A stretch of DNA of 64,000 nucleotides from Rosellinia necatrix (GCA_021209875.1 JAGYVD010000011.1:535871-599870); one strand, 5' to 3'. Counted from the first letter of the stretch, positions 1 to 13,359 are shown. A program made the numbers and translations. The notes: generated by a model from the letters alone, not told the origin.

Positions 1-205
1 AAAGTTTTGCTGATTTTCAGCTATATAAAAATGCGTAGCTTATTAAAAGCTTTAATAACGTGTTAATATTTCTGCTAGTTATAGACCTGCAGGGCTGCAG
101 CTAATAAAAACAGCCGGTTATATGTTAGTATTTTTTATAGCTATGCATTTGTTTAAATATATTTTATTAAAACAGCTAGTTATATATTGTTATTTATACT
201 AGTTA
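1..205 (+). repeat. 62-bp satellite, partial copy I
   Basis: About three degenerate units of the same satellite seen at 5.04, 32.99 and 47.64 kb. Shared landmarks are a leader ending in TTTTGCTGATTTTC, then units containing CTGCTAGTTATA, a GC-rich patch with CTGCAG, and TAATAAAAACAGC. The window starts inside the leader, so this copy is truncated on the left by the window edge. It runs into AT-rich sequence resembling a degraded 9-bp microsatellite, the same order as in copies III and IV. Confidence 0.8.
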
Positions 206-3200
206 AAAACCAGTATTAATATATTAAATAAAATAAATTTAATAAATTAATTAAATATAAGAAATTAAATAAATTATATAAATAAAAGTTATCTGTTGTA
301 TTAAATTAATTAATTTAATTAAGTAAATAAAATAACATAATAAAAAATTAATTTAATTAAATATAATTAAAACAAAATAAGCAAAAAAATAATCAAAATT
401 AAATTAATTTTGAAAAACTATAAAAATATTATAAATATAGGAATTTTAGCAGTTAGTTATAAACTATAACTATTATTAAGCGTATTTAGCTTGCACATAA
501 AAACGTGTAGCTATTATATAAGAATAAAATATATGTTATTTTTATTATTTAGCTAGCTTATACGCTAGCAGAATTTTTATACTTACATGCGAGAATTTTG
601 CTACATATAAAAGTTAACTTCTATAGATATATAATTAAGCATAATAAATATTATATAATAAAAAATTATATACTGTTTTATGCGTAAATAATATATATAT
701 CGCATATATAAAGCTTATTTAACATTAATTAATATATATAAAAATTTTTAAAATGATAATTATATTAATTATTAATTAAAACTTAATAATATAATAAAAA
801 AATATTAACAAATATAATATATTAATTTTATTTTTAAACAAGCTATATTTTAAAATATTTTTTTAAGTTTTTAAAAATTATATAATATATTATTTTAAAA
901 TTATGTTTAAAACATATTATATAATTACATAAAAAAATATAAAAAATTTTATTTTATTATAAGTTTAAATTAAATATAAAAATATAAATAATTAATTATA
1001 TTTTATAATATTTTAGTGTATATTATAATCTCATATAGTTTTACTATTTTATATATGCTTATAAATAAATTAACAGAGTTTAAATAAGTTAAAAGTTAAA
1101 TAAATTATATTATTTTATTTTATAATAAAATAATTAATATTATTAGCATTAATTTTAATGTTTACTAAATATTTTAAACTTTTATAATTATATTACTACT
1201 TTAAAACAACATTTAAATTTTTAATTAAGTTTTATATAAATTAATAATAATATATTGTTTTAATCATATTAAAAAAAGTCGCTTTATAATATTTATAACG
1301 TTATTTTTAAAATTATAATTTTAAATATTTAAAATATTATATTGTTTTATAATTTTATGTTATAAATAAAACATATAAACAAAAATATAAAAATTATTAT
1401 TTTATTAATAATTAAAAGTAAAATTAAAACATAATAAAAATAAAATATTAAATTTTATTATTATAAATTTAAGTTGTTAATATTTAATTAATAAATTATA
1501 TAATAAATTAATATAAATATATTATTAAAGCAAAATAAAACTAACAGTAATTAAAAAAACGTTAATATTATTAAAAGCATTACAACTAAAACATATTCAT
1601 CAAAAATTACGGTTATATTTATTTTAAATAAATTAAATAATATTTACGCTAAATAATTATAAATAGTTAATTTATTATAGGTTTTATTTTATTATTAAAT
1701 AATTTATTATTATAATTTTACAACTTTGCTTAAAATATTTTGCATTAAGTGTGTTATTAATAAATATAATTATAATATAAAAATTATATAAATTTTTAAT
1801 AAGCTTATTATTTTATATTAAATTATATTAATAAAATTGTTTAATAATTTTAAAGTAAACTTAAAATATGTATTATTTTTATAAAGCTATTTTAAATGTT
1901 GTTAGATTTTTATTATAATATTTATAGCATTTCTTATAATATTTTTTAAAGCTTTATTTTTTATGCTTTTTTATAATTATATAACAAATAAAGTTTAATA
2001 AAAATTTATTAAAATTAAATATATAGTTTTTAAGACTAAAAAAGTTTTAATATAAATAAATAATATTTGTTCGGGGATATAAAACATATAAAATATATAT
2101 TTTAATATTTAATAATTTATTAAAAACATTTTATTAAATAAGAAATATATTTTAAAAAAGTATTATTTATATAATAAAAATATAAAGATTATATTTTAAT
2201 ATTTAATATATAATATTTTTAAATCGATATAATAATTAAAATAATAAAATATAAAATTTATATAATATAATATTATAGTATATTTTAAAACTAAAATTTT
2301 TACTTAGTTATTTATTATTTTTAATTATTTTAACAGGTTTATTTTTTTTAATATTTTTAAACTTAAAATTAATTATAAAACTATTTTAGCAGAACTTTTT
2401 TTTCAGAAAATCTTTTTTTAAAAAGCTTTTTTTTTAAAAAACTTTTAAAAATTATTATATACAAGTTAGTTTAAAAAATAAATAAACAAATTAATTTTTT
2501 TTTTTTTTTTTAACTATATAATACTTATTATTAATAAATTTATGGAATATTTTTTTTAAACATAATTATTTTAAAACATATATATAAAGCTATTTTTAAA
2601 AAACTATTTTTAAAGTAAACTTTTTTTTAAAAAGCATTTTTTAATAAAGTTTTTTTTTTTAAAAGCTTTTAAAAATTATTATATATTAGTTATTTTAAAA
2701 TAAAAAGTTAACTTAAATTTTTATTTTGCGGCAACTATATAATATTTATAAATATAAAAGGCTTTATAATATAATATATATACATATAATATAATTAAAT
2801 AATTATAAAAGATTATAAATTTGTTTTATATATAATAATAAAACTTTTAATATAACGTTTTTTAAATATAAAATATATATATATAAAATATAAATATAAA
2901 AGTTTGTTTAATATATAATAAAATTAAAATCTTTATAACTTTTATATATTATAAAATTTATCAAAAATTAAATATTATAGTTTATATATTTATAAACTAA
3001 ATTTGTTTTAAATATAAATTATCAACATTATTGATTTTAAAATAATACTCTATATTATATATAAATTAATTGTTAAATTTTAAAATATAAAATATATTTT
3101 TATTTTTTTATAAAGCTATTATTTTTATTTTGTTTTAAAAAAAATAAAATAAGATTTTAAAATAATATTTATTTTAAAGTTGAAAGAATATCGTTTATAA

Positions 3201-4929
3201 ATATATTTATTATTATAAATAAATATATGTTTATTAATAAAAAGAATTTATAAAACGTTTATTGAAGATTTATTAAATATAAAAATATAAATTTAATAGT
3301 TATAATAATAAAAAACAGCTCTATATTTAAAAAAACTTAAAATATATTATACGTTTTTAATTTAATCAGGTTTTTTGTTTAAAGTTTGCAGAAAAAAGTA
3401 ATATAAAATTATTTTAGTTTAAAAAATATTATTTATAAACGTAGTTTTAAATTTTAGCCCCAGAAAAATTATTTTTAGTAAGTTTAAAATAAAATTGTTG
3501 CTTAAATATATATAAAATATATTATTAATAATAAGCTTTAATATGTAATATTATGATATATAAAATTAAATTTAATTTATATAATTATTTTATTTAATAT
3601 GTAATATTATTTTGGCAGAAAATAATAATAATAAAAAACATTTTTATATTTAAAAAAAGAATAAATTTATATATTAAATAAAAAGCAGCTGTTAAAAAAA
3701 ATGTTTATGTTTTAATATAAATTAAATATTTATTATAAAAGCTTATATAATATTATTAGTACATTTTTATTTGTTTTTTAATTAACTTAATCTAAAATAA
3801 AAAAGTTTTTATATAATAATTTATATATATAAAATAATTCCATAAAGCAGGCTATAATTAATTTTTATAACATGGATTTGTTTATATATATCAACTAAAA
3901 CTATTATAAATTTTATATTTTATTTAAAATAAATATATTTTCTATTATATATAGCCATAATTTTATGGCTATATATTTTATATTAGGATTTTTAATTTTT
4001 AGCAAATTATAATATTAATTAAAATTATTTAACGTAATAAATTTTATAGTATATAATATATTTAATATATATATATATATATATATAAAATTTCATAAAT
4101 ATATTATATATTATAAAATTTAATATTTTAAAAAAAAATAAAGATTATAACTTATTATAATAGTATTATATAAACTAAAAATATTTTGTTTTATTTGTCA
4201 TTATTTTAATAAAATTTTATAATTTAATTATAATTTTATTATATATAAAATATTTAAATAAAAGCTTGCACGTTTAAAAGCGAGATTTTTATTTTATTAT
4301 TTTTAAAAAAATTAAAAATATAAAAATATTAAAATTATTTAATTATATATAAATTAAAAATTTATTATATATTTACTAAATTATTTTTAATATATAAATA
4401 ATTATTATATTTAATTTAAAATATATTATTTATTTTATAACTATATATTTATTTACTATAAAAAATAAGATAAAATAAAATTTTTTTTTTTATATAAAAT
4501 TATTATATTATTTTTATTTTATGTTTATTTATAACAATTAATTTTTTGTTTATTATTATATTAAAAGTAAAACTTTTATTAATATATTATATATTTTTAT
4601 TTCTGCTATAGTTTTTATTTTTATTTTATTTATATATATAATTATTTTATTAGTTTTATATATATTATTTTTTTATTATTATTTTATAAGTTTGTATTTT
4701 TTATATTATTTATGTTTTTATAATATTATAACTTTATTTAATATATTTTCTGTTGTGTTTTATATACTGTAATTTCTTTTATATTTTTTTTATTATTTTA
4801 TATATATATAAAATTTTATTTATTTAAATATATATATTGTTTTTAATTTTTATTATTTATATTCCCGTTAAACTTTTTCTACATATATAATTATACCTTA
4901 GTTTTATTATTTTATATTTTAACACGGTA
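206..4929. other. AT-rich DNA, no recognisable gene
   Basis: Positions 206-420 look like a decayed AAATTAAAT microsatellite. The rest is nearly all A/T with scattered AGCT and GC dinucleotides, a (TA)n run at about 4066-4086 and many homopolymer T runs. Stops are dense in all six frames and I find no motif of a gene or transposon. It is most likely RIP-degraded repeat sequence. An internal duplication at 2.39-2.75 kb is listed separately. Confidence 0.6.
2390..2745 (+). repeat. Imperfect tandem duplication, ~205-bp unit
   Basis: Two adjacent stretches share the order AAAAGC, long T run, AAAACTTTTAAAAATTATTATATA, T-rich tract, AACTATATAATA. The first runs about 2395-2530 and the second about 2605-2740. 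Spacing of the matching blocks is near 210 bases. Low complexity makes exact ends uncertain. Confidence 0.45.
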
Positions 4930-5039
4930 TAATATCTAGTTTACTACGCAGTTCGCAGCATAAACGCAGCCTAAGCAAATTGCTCTTTGCTTTCGGGTTA
5001 GGGTTGCTACTGCTGTTGGCTGTTGACTTAGTTAAAATT
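4930..5039 (+). other. Leader of satellite module with a telomere-like word
   Basis: An abrupt rise in G+C precedes the satellite. It contains CGGGTTAGGGTT at 4994-5005, one intact TTAGGG unit in context, followed by TGCTACTGCTG and TTGACTTAGTTAAAATTTTGCTGATTTTC just before the first unit. The homologous leader at 47.5 kb has the same tail and a longer degenerate tract with period 6. This could mark a former chromosome-end junction, or may be chance in this copy. Confidence 0.45.
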
Positions 5040-5428
5040 TTGCTGATTTTCTGCTATACAAAAAAGCCTGGCCAATTAAAAGCCTAGGTTGCGTGTCGCT
5101 ATCCCTGCTAGTTATAAGCCCCGTATGGCTGCACCTAATAAAAACGGCCGGTTACGTGTTAGTATCTCTGCCTGTAACAGGCCCGCAGCGATGCATTTAA
5201 TAAAAACAGCCCGTTATATGTTGTTATTTCTGCTAGTTATAGGCCCGCAGCGATACACCTAATAAAAACAGCCTGTTACGTGTCGCTATCCCTGCTAGTT
5301 ATATACCTACATTTATACATTTAATAAAAACAGTAGGTTGCGTGTCGCTATTTCTGCTAGTTATAAACTTATATTTACGCACCTAATAAAAACAGCAGGT
5401 TGCATGTTGTTATTTCTGCTAAGTTAAA
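5040..5428 (+). repeat. 62-bp satellite, copy II
   Basis: Five to six tandem units with CTGCTAGTTA-type starts at about 5105, 5168, 5230, 5292, 5354 and 5416, so a 62-63 bp period. Each unit has a GC-rich part (GGCCCGCAGCGATGCA), TAATAAAAACAGCC and GTTACGTGTCGCTAT. This is the best preserved copy of the satellite in the window. Unlike copies III and IV it is followed not by a microsatellite but directly by palindromic minisatellite units. Confidence 0.9.
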
Positions 5429-5429
5429 A

Positions 5430-5607
5430 AAGCGAATATTTAGGCATCTTTAAGTATTCGCTTTTTATTTATATATACTAACTTTTTTGTCGACCGGGTT
5501 TAAAAAGCAAATATTTAAACAAGTTTAAATATTTGTTTTCTGCTTATATATTCTGACTTTTTTGTTAACCGGGTTTAAAAAGCAAATATTTAAGCATGTT
5601 TAAGTAT
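5430..5607 (+). repeat. Palindromic 75-bp minisatellite array, 3 units
   Basis: Three units centred near 5445, 5520 and 5597. Each has an imperfect palindrome in which an arm like AAAAGCAAATATTTAAGC faces its reverse complement, followed by a spacer with CCGGGTTTAAA. The third unit is cut off at 5607, where the segmental duplication begins. Confidence 0.85.
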
Positions 5608-6271
5608 CGGCATAAATTATCTGTTTAGCACGTATAAACTAACTTATACGGACAGACTGTTTTACTTTATATTTAACTATATATAAGTAGACTTTTTACC
5701 TAGCAAATTCTTTTTATTAATATTAATATTATACCTGCTTTTTTTTCTGCTAGCTTAGTTAGCCTGTTTTATATTTTATTTGCGCTACTAGCTTAATAAT
5801 GCTTTTAAGCAATGTTTAGCGTAGCTAAAAAAAACAAAAAAAAGTTTGTTAGTAAAAACTAGCTAATTTTTAATAAAAACTTTTTTATTTTAAAAGCTAA
5901 GCTTGTATTTTTTTTATATCGTTATTTATTTAGTTAACCGAACAAGCTAAAAGCTTTTTAAAATTTTATATATTTTAATTAAATATTTTAACTTTATTTT
6001 TTTTTAATTTAAATATATAGCTACGCTATAAATACGCGACCTGATCTTAGGCTTGACTGCTTTTGTTATTTACCCTAAGTAATACTTTTGGTTTAACTAT
6101 ACAACTTGTTAGCTTTTAAATTAATAAACAGAGTAGCTATTAACTTAATAGTTGTAAATCTAGTAGTTATAAACCTGTAACGCTGTATATTATATTTAGC
6201 ATATATATAGCTGGTAATAACGACAGGCTTTATATATTTTTTATATATAAAAATAAGTAAACAGTATTTTA

Positions 6272-6723
6272 GCCACCGGCTGCAGCTGCTTTTTTTTTTT
6301 CGATAGCATAGGCAATAAACATTTTATAAATACTGCAGGCGGCCTGTATTTATCCGACAATAAATATTCCGCTGATTTTATACTGCTTTAAGCTTTATTT
6401 TCTAATAAAAAAAACAACGCTTATAACTTTAACAAAAAAAGTAACGCTTACAACCTTAACGAGAAAAACAACGCTTATAACTCTAACAAAAAAAATAACG
6501 CTTACAACCTCGACAAAAAAAACGATGTTTATAACCCCGACGAAAAAAACGACGCTTATAATTTCGACAAGGAAAATAACACTAGAACTAATAATTAGCG
6601 CTACTTAGACTTGTTATATAGCGCTAAAAATACCTTTTTTTATAAATAGCTTAAGTGGCGATTCCTTACGCCTACACACGCCAAAATTAACCTAGTGCGG
6701 CTTTAATTAACTAATATATGTTA
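6272..6723 (+). pseudogene. Decayed gene with decapeptide repeats, copy 1
   Basis: One frame (codons in phase with 6302) stays open except for a few TAA/TAG codons. It reads through a leader containing KHFINTAGGLYLSDNKYSAD and then about six copies of a 10-residue repeat of the form NKKNNAYNLD encoded by 30-bp units. The partner at 24.65 kb reads KHFVDAADGLYLFNNKYSAD, so protein-level similarity persists and most differences are what C-to-T change gives (for example D to N). I do not recognise the family. Stops at 6396 and about 6597 break it, and no convincing start codon is visible. It lies inside the duplicated segment just upstream of a palindromic array. Confidence 0.6.
6404..6590 (+). 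repeat. 30-bp in-frame tandem repeat, ~6 units
   Basis: Units of 30 bases with AACGCTTAYAAC and a run of A that codes for Lys-Lys. Period is a multiple of three and the frame is kept, so the array was part of a protein. Only about three units remain in the 24.85-kb copy. Confidence 0.85.
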
Positions 6724-6799
6724 AAATATATGTTATTGCAGTAAATTAACTTTTATTTAAATAATATTTATACTAAAATAATCCCTATGCATTTATTTC

Positions 6800-7165
6800 C
6801 GAGATTATAAACCGGCTTTAAAAAGCAAATACTTAGGCATGTCTAAGTATTTGCTTTTTGCCTATATATACTTTTTAGGTCATAGACCGGCTTTAAAATA
6901 TAAATACTTAGGCATGTCTAGGTATTTGTTTTCTGCCTATATATATTTTTTTAAGTCGTAAACCGGCTCTAAAATATAAATACTTAAGCATGTTTAGGTA
7001 TTTGCTTTCTGCTTATATACACTTTTTAGGTCGTAAACCGGTTTTAAAATACAAATACTTAGGCATGTCTAGGTATTTGCTTTTTGCCTACATATACTTT
7101 TTAAGTTGTAGACCGGCTTTAAAATACAAATATTTAAACATGTCTAGGTATTTGTTTTTTATAGC
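6800..7165 (+). repeat. Palindromic 75-bp minisatellite array, 5 units
   Basis: Five units centred near 6840, 6915, 6990, 7065 and 7140, exactly 75 bases apart. Each consists of a ~40-base palindrome around RGCATGTCT (arms AAATACTTA and TAAGTATTT) and a ~35-base spacer containing TATATATACTTTTTAGGTCG and ACCGGCTTTAAAA. One frame is free of stops, giving 25-residue repeats with Y, F, L and K; I treat that as a by-product of the repeat. Confidence 0.93.
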
Positions 7166-7170
7166 AGTAT

Positions 7171-7823
7171 TATAACTATTTATACTTTTATAAATTTTAT
7201 ATATTTTAATTAATATAATAAACTAAATAATAGTTATTATAAATCTAGTTGTTTTATATTTTAAATAACAAACTTAATTATTAATAATAACCCGGCTTTT
7301 TATAACTTATTATTATATAATAATAATATTCAGAACATATTAAAGTTACAGCTAAAATTTTAAAATCTAGTTATTAATTATTAACACGCGTTATTTTAAG
7401 ATAAAAAGCTGAAGCTTTTCTTTTAGTCGACTAAAAATATTCTATATTTTTTTGCTTTAATTTATTATAGTTATATAAAGCTATAATATCGACAGTTATA
7501 TTATATAACTAAAGTTTTTAAAAGCTTTCCGTTATTATATATTATATTTATTATATCTTTTTTTTTTTTATATATTTATATTATAAAATATATATTATAT
7601 GTTTTAGTTAATCATGCCGTATAAAACTTAGAATATATTATTAAAAGTTTTTAATTTAAGCTGGCTTAATATAATATATTTAATTTTTTTTTATATACTA
7701 CTGGTCGTAAAATAACAGACTATATATTTGCCGCTTAATATATAAGAATTTTTTATAGACCGCTGCGTCCTGCTAGCGGTGCAGTTTTTATATTTATTTA
7801 TAATAATTAACTAATACTTTATA
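7171..7823. other. AT-rich spacer, no recognised feature
   Basis: Lies between the palindromic array and the first long gene remnant. It contains TAATAATAA-type runs, a T run at about 7558-7570 and no persistent reading frame. It could hold the former promoter of the remnant starting at 7824. Confidence 0.4.
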
Positions 7824-10800
7824 ATGTTTACTTAAGCTAAAGCTAAAGCAAGCTTATAACAAATAAAACTTTGCGCTAAAGCAGCAGGTCGGCTTTTATA
7901 CTTGCGATATGCTATTTTATATAAATATACCGGAGTATTTTAAAAACACTTTAAAAGGCTATATAATAAGCATAAGTTTTATTATTTTGTTAACCCGATT
8001 ATTATTTTATAAAAACACGACATTAAAAATATAACCGCAAGCAACTCTTTTAAAAAAACGTTTTTTAAGTTTTACTACAAATATTTATTTAATTTAAACT
8101 TAAAACAGCTTTATTTAGATATTACTTAGGTTAACTTCGGCTTTTAAGACATGCTATATATTGTCGGACTTAATAACTTAGCCTATATTATTTCTTTATT
8201 TTTTATGTTGCTTTATAAGTTAAAATGCTTTATTAATATAATTTAAAATACGGACTACGCGTTTTAAAAGTTTACACTGGAGTATTATTTAGCTAATTTG
8301 TTTTATAACATCGGTATATTAAACCTGGTTAATAAACACGTAAGTTTATAGCCCGGAAGGCTTGTATTATATTAAGTTAAAGCTTATAATATATATAAGC
8401 AGTATTTTTATATATTAAATAACTACTTGTTTTTTTTTAACGCCTAGTTTTTTAGGCTAATAGCTTTCGGCTTTAACTTTATATACACGTTTTATTAGAA
8501 TAATGCTTGCTTATTTATATATAAAAAGCTAACTAATATAACACGTATATTATAAGCTTTTTAAAACTAAAAAAAACAAGTTTATAATATGCTAGCTAGC
8601 ATATTGTTAGTTATTGCGCCGCTTAATTATAGCGTCCGCTGCAAATATTATATCCTATAGTCCTATATCACGTTTATTAACTTTTTTTTTTTTTAATATA
8701 TATAAACTATTTAACTATTTATATTAAACAATTATATTATATATAATTTTTTTTTTTTTATACCAATAGAACATTTTAATATGCTAGTGCTAATATATGT
8801 TACCTGATTTATAAAACTTATTAAAAAGCTTTTGATTTTTGCTCTGCTTAACTTTAGCGCGCTTTAAAAGCAATTTTATATAGATTAGCGCTTAAAGCAT
8901 ATATATATAAACCAACTTTTTATTTATTTCTTTTGTTTTATATGTATTAGCAGTATGTTTTTTAAGCAGCTGTAGCTATAAAAGTTAAAATTTAACCAAG
9001 TTTTATATAGCGGCTATAAAAAGCTGTACTACGGCTTTAGCTTTTAGCAAGTAATAAAAAAGTATAAAATAATATAGCTGCTAAATAATATGTTTTTTTA
9101 GTATATGTTTCGGCTTATTAACGTTATATTTAAATATATTTTTTTGCTGTTTTTTATATCGCGTAAAAGCTGTAAAAGCTGTAAACAGTTTTATAAAAGC
9201 ACGACTTAAAGCGTTATAAAAGCTAACGCGCTTTATAAATTAATATTATAAAAAAATCTTAAGCAGATAGTCGATTATATATAATTACTAAAGTTTTATA
9301 TTAATGCTTAAAAGCTGCGCAGCAAAACTTTTAAGCTTGCATTTTAAATTATTGTTTACGTATATAACTACGATTTTTATAAAGCTTATAAATTATTTCT
9401 TAAAAAAATCAGCTTTATATATGCTGCTATTAATAATATGTTATACTAAAGTTAATCCGATATTATTTATAACTAGTTTTAAGTTTTTAATTTTTTTAAT
9501 ATAGTTATACTATATATTAAAATGTTTTAAAAACTAAATAAAAACAAAATATAATTAATTTTAAAAACAGGCGATAAGCTATTCTAGCACTATATTTTAT
9601 TACTACTAATCTAGGCCTAACAACAAAAATTAAAACATATTTTATTTAAAAGCAACGTTTATATAAATATTTACTGCTTTTAGTTATTATATATATAAAC
9701 TATATTAAGCGATATAAGCGGCAGTTTTTTATAGTTAAGCAAAACTTTTGTCCGTCAGTATATAAAAATACAGGCCGTTTAACAAGCTGCTGTTAATAGT
9801 AACAACATATTTTATATTTTAGCAAACAATTAAACAAAATATTATAAAGCTTATGCTAGTTTTTATATTTTTATAACGCTAAACTTTAAACGTATTAAGT
9901 TTTTTTATATATAAACATTAAAGCGTAATAATCCCCGATTTAATTTTTTTAATTTTATTTATTGTTGTCCAGGCTTTTTAACTTGCTTTTTATATTAAAA
10001 TTACTTTAAAAATAAAACTTTTATAGCTAGGCTTTTAAAAAAAGCTTTTTTATCTACTGTTTTTATTTGCTTTAAATTTAATAAAGCCTGGCTTAAACAG
10101 CATATGTTTAAAACATGCGTAATTATTTATACCAGCTATAATATATAAATTGTCGACTAGCCGCTTTATATTTACCCGGGCCTCGTGAACTTTATTTAAC
10201 ATTTTATAATAACCTTCCGGGATAATAAAATATGCATATATTTAAAACAGCTTTTAGCTAATCTTATATAAAGCTTGGTTTTTTATACTTATACTCTGTG
10301 CCCCTGTTTTTATATATATTTTAAAGCAGCAGACTTTTTGTTTTTAGCTATTAATATTCTAACATAAATCAACTTATTTAATACTACAGCAAACCGGCTA
10401 GCCGCAGCAGCTAAAAATTCCAAGGCTTTTTTTATTATTAAACAGTTTATAAAAAAGCAGCTTAAATTAGCTTTAAAGCTTACTTTATAAAAAGAACATG
10501 TAGAGCAACAAACTAAAGAACAAAAAAGCAACTATATAACAGATTTAAGCAAAATTAATTATACCAAAGATAATACTACTAAAAATAGTATTAGCGTGAA
10601 CTAAAGCAACAAAAGCGCTTAAAACATTAGTACAGACTATCTATTTAAGTAGCGCCTTTTAATATATACTAAACTAGTTATATTTGCTTTATATTTAAAT
10701 GTTTTAAGTAAGGCTTAGCATAAAAAATAACTATTTAAGTATTTAATAGTTTTAAAAGCATTTTTTAATAAAAGCGGATATTTAGCTGTGCTATAATATA

Positions 10801-10860
10801 TATATCTCTTTTTTGGTCCTAGTTTAAGCTTTTTTTTTTATTTTTATTACAACTTTTTTT
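7824..10860 (+). pseudogene. Long decayed protein-coding gene, unknown family
   Basis: A single frame from an ATG at 7824 can be followed for about 1,000 codons. In the first 290 codons (7824-8690) I count 17 stops, all TAA or TAG and no TGA, each in a context where Gln or Trp is plausible. There are no obvious indels apart from a T-run slip or divergence around 8690-8760. The inferred protein is rich in F, Y, L and K, with short recognisable words such as PGRLVLY near 8350, GYKKLYYGF near 9020 and KSCKSCK near 9170, and an Ala-rich stretch near 10400. I do not recognise the family. Length and coding texture argue for a real gene destroyed by C-to-T mutation. A different frame takes over at about 10985, so it may continue across a frameshift or a former intron. 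Confidence 0.65.
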
Positions 10861-10984
10861 TTAAACATTATCTTTAGGTATTTATTTTTTATCGCTGGTT
10901 ATTACGCTTTATTTTTATAAAGTTAACATGTTTATATAGATCGCCGACTATTTATATTTATTTATGCAGGGCTTATTATAAGCG

Positions 10985-11395
10985 GGAACTTTAAAGCCGT
11001 CCGTTTTAAGGCGGATAAAAATGTTTAATATAATAAAGGCAGAGCTGCTTTAGACGGACAGAACATACGGGTTGTTTTAACAGGTTTATTTAGCAACCTG
11101 TGGCTAAAATAATATTTTAAATACGATAATTAAGGCGTTCCCCCTTCTTATAATTATAATAATATTATTAATATAGGAGCTAATAATATTTGTAAAAACA
11201 AGGTTGAATATAAGATGTGCGTGTTATATAATATAAAGCTATATAAAATTAACTATTTTAAGCGCATATAAGGCTAGCTAATACAGGTGTTTTAATTCTA
11301 ATTAGCTAAAAATCTGCATTATTTTATAAACACATATAGTAAGTTATATAATGCGTTATTAGATTTTTATATATTAGCCTGCTGTAGGCGGGGCC
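10985..11395 (+). pseudogene. Coding-like remnant in shifted frame
   Basis: In the phase starting at 10985 the sequence reads GTLKPSVLRRIKMFNIIKAELL, a TAG, then a long stretch with few stops up to the palindromic array at 11.4 kb. The previous frame collapses here into many stops including a TGA. This may be the 3' part of the preceding gene after a frameshift or intron, or a 5' exon of the SNF2 remnant beyond the array. No domain recognised. Confidence 0.35.
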
Positions 11396-11668
11396 TAAAA
11401 AGCAAATATTTAGACATGTTTAAGTATTTGCTTTTTAAAGCCGGTTTATAATCTGGGGAGTTATATGGGGGTAAAATACAAATATTTAAATATGTCTAGG
11501 TATTTGTTTTTTAAAGCCGGTTTATAATCTAAGGAGTTATATGGGGGTAGAATATAAATATTTAGATATGTTTGGATATTTGTTTTTTAGAGCCGGTTTA
11601 TAATCTAGGGAGTTATATAGGGGTAGAATATAAATACTTAGATATGTCTAAATATTTGCTTTTTTAAG
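11396..11668 (-). repeat. Palindromic minisatellite array, inverted orientation, 4 units
   Basis: Four units centred near 11416, 11494, 11570 and 11647. The palindromic cores match the other arrays, but the spacer reads AAAGCCGGTTTATAATCT...GGAGTTATATGGGG, the reverse complement type of the ACCGGCTTT spacers elsewhere. The array is therefore inserted the other way round relative to those at 6.8, 13.4 and 25.2 kb. Confidence 0.85.
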
Positions 11669-13359
11669 CTAACGTTTTTGCGCTGTTTTTTTATTATATA
11701 AAATTATTAATATATGTTTATATTCAGCTTCTGCTTTATTAATAGATTTTTAAGCATATTAAAACTAAACTTTTTATAAAAAAGCTTTTATAATCTCGCA
11801 GTTATTAAAGTTAATCGACATATTTTATGCTAACTAGCAGACTAGCGAAAAATTAAATGTTTTTAAGCGTTTTTTGTCCGGGCAGATGCCGGTAATATTT
11901 AAAGCTGCTGAAAGCTAAGGTTTAAAAAGCCAGAGTATGTTAAAAATATTTAGCACTGCTATATTAACGGAAGCACAGTTAATTATTAATAAATATTTTA
12001 AACATTTTTATATAAAAAGCAGAGCTAAGCAGATGGAGGGGGCATTACAAGCAAACTTTATAAATAAATGCTATAAAAATTAAGTCTATGTTTTTATTTT
12101 TATCGGCTTTTAGTATTAAAAACGTTCTGGCTTTAAAACCCCTAGCTATTTATAACTTTAGCTATTTTATCCGTAGAGCTTAATACAGGTTATTAGCCCT
12201 AAAATATACGTAGAAGTAAAAAAGCTTGGTTATATAGCTCCGGCCGAAATAGTAGCCGCGGAAACAGTGTTTAAAACAGCAAAAAATATAGTCGATAAAA
12301 AAAACACCGTTTAAATTGCTACAGCTGAACAAATCGGCTTTTAGATTTTTAAGCTTATTGTTTAAATAAAGTTTAATAACAGCGTGAACAAATATAACGT
12401 TTTTAAAAGCAAAATTTAAGTTCTTCAGGAGAAGCTTATTTTTATATTAATTTTAAAAAGTATAAACTATTTTAAATAAGAGCTTTTAACTTTAAAAGAT
12501 ATAGAACATATGTTTAATTACACCTGCAGTTTAATCGGATCTATCAAGGTCGGCAAACCATTTTTTTTGCTTAAATCAGATATTTTAAGCATTAATTAAA
12601 TATCTGTTATTATAAAAGCTAAAAACCGATTATTACTTAACGACAGCAGTAATAATATAAAAAGCAGGGACATTATATAATATATCGCCGAAAAATATAA
12701 TAATATAAATAATAAAAAGCTTGTGCGATCAGAACATATAAAAGTTAAAAAACGCAAAAATAAATATATTAAAATTATATACATTATAGCAGGCGGTTTA
12801 ACTACCGATACTATTAGTATAAAAAACGCCGCCGACTACTTAAGTATAAATTAAAAAAACTTTTTAATTATATTTAACGGGCAGGCTTAATATTATGTTT
12901 ATTAGTTTGTTAGTAAGTAGTAATACTTTTAAAAGCGGATACCTAAGCTTTCTGCTAACCTCTAGCGCTTATATATAAACATAGCAGAACTGCTGCATAA
13001 AATTACGGCCTTCCTTTTTTTTGCTTTTTTTATTAATAAGTGTAGCACCAGCAAAACTATTACTTATGCCGGCATTATATTTTTATTTTATAAAAAGTTT
13101 TTAATAAATGTTCTAGTAATATAAAAGGTCTACTGCCTAAGTCTAATTATTATTTTTTTGTTAGTTATTATTTAAATATATAACGCGATCTAGCATTTTT
13201 TTCTAAGTGTTTTTAACGTTTATTTAGCATTCGGAAAAAGTAAATTAACCCGCGACCGTATTAAAAAATCGATTATTTTTAACGCATCCGATTTTAAAAA
13301 GTTTATAGTATAGTTTTAGAAGCGTTTTAATAACCTAGCAGTAAATGCCTTTATAAACC

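Larger units (their letters stand above)
5608..7170 (+). repeat. Segmental duplication, copy 1 (partner 24147-25700)
   Basis: Starting at GGCATAAATTATC, this segment aligns end to end with 24147-25700. Shared landmarks include CAAATTCTTTTTATTAATATTAATATTATACC, TTAGTTAACCGAAC, GCTATAAATACGCGACC, the decapeptide-repeat gene remnant and the terminal palindromic array. Differences are mostly transitions, plus repeat-number changes (six versus about three 30-bp units; five versus seven palindromic units). The two copies are direct repeats about 18.5 kb apart. Confidence 0.9.

Noticed and set aside
8300..8360. Starship captain (DUF3435 tyrosine recombinase) in the 7.8-kb remnant
   Set aside because: A word like PGRLVLY raised the idea, but I could find no recombinase active-site pattern in the readable frame.
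10310..12784. Minus-strand frames at 10310-10531 and 12596-12784
   Set aside because: They lie opposite well-supported + strand remnants and contain nothing recognisable.
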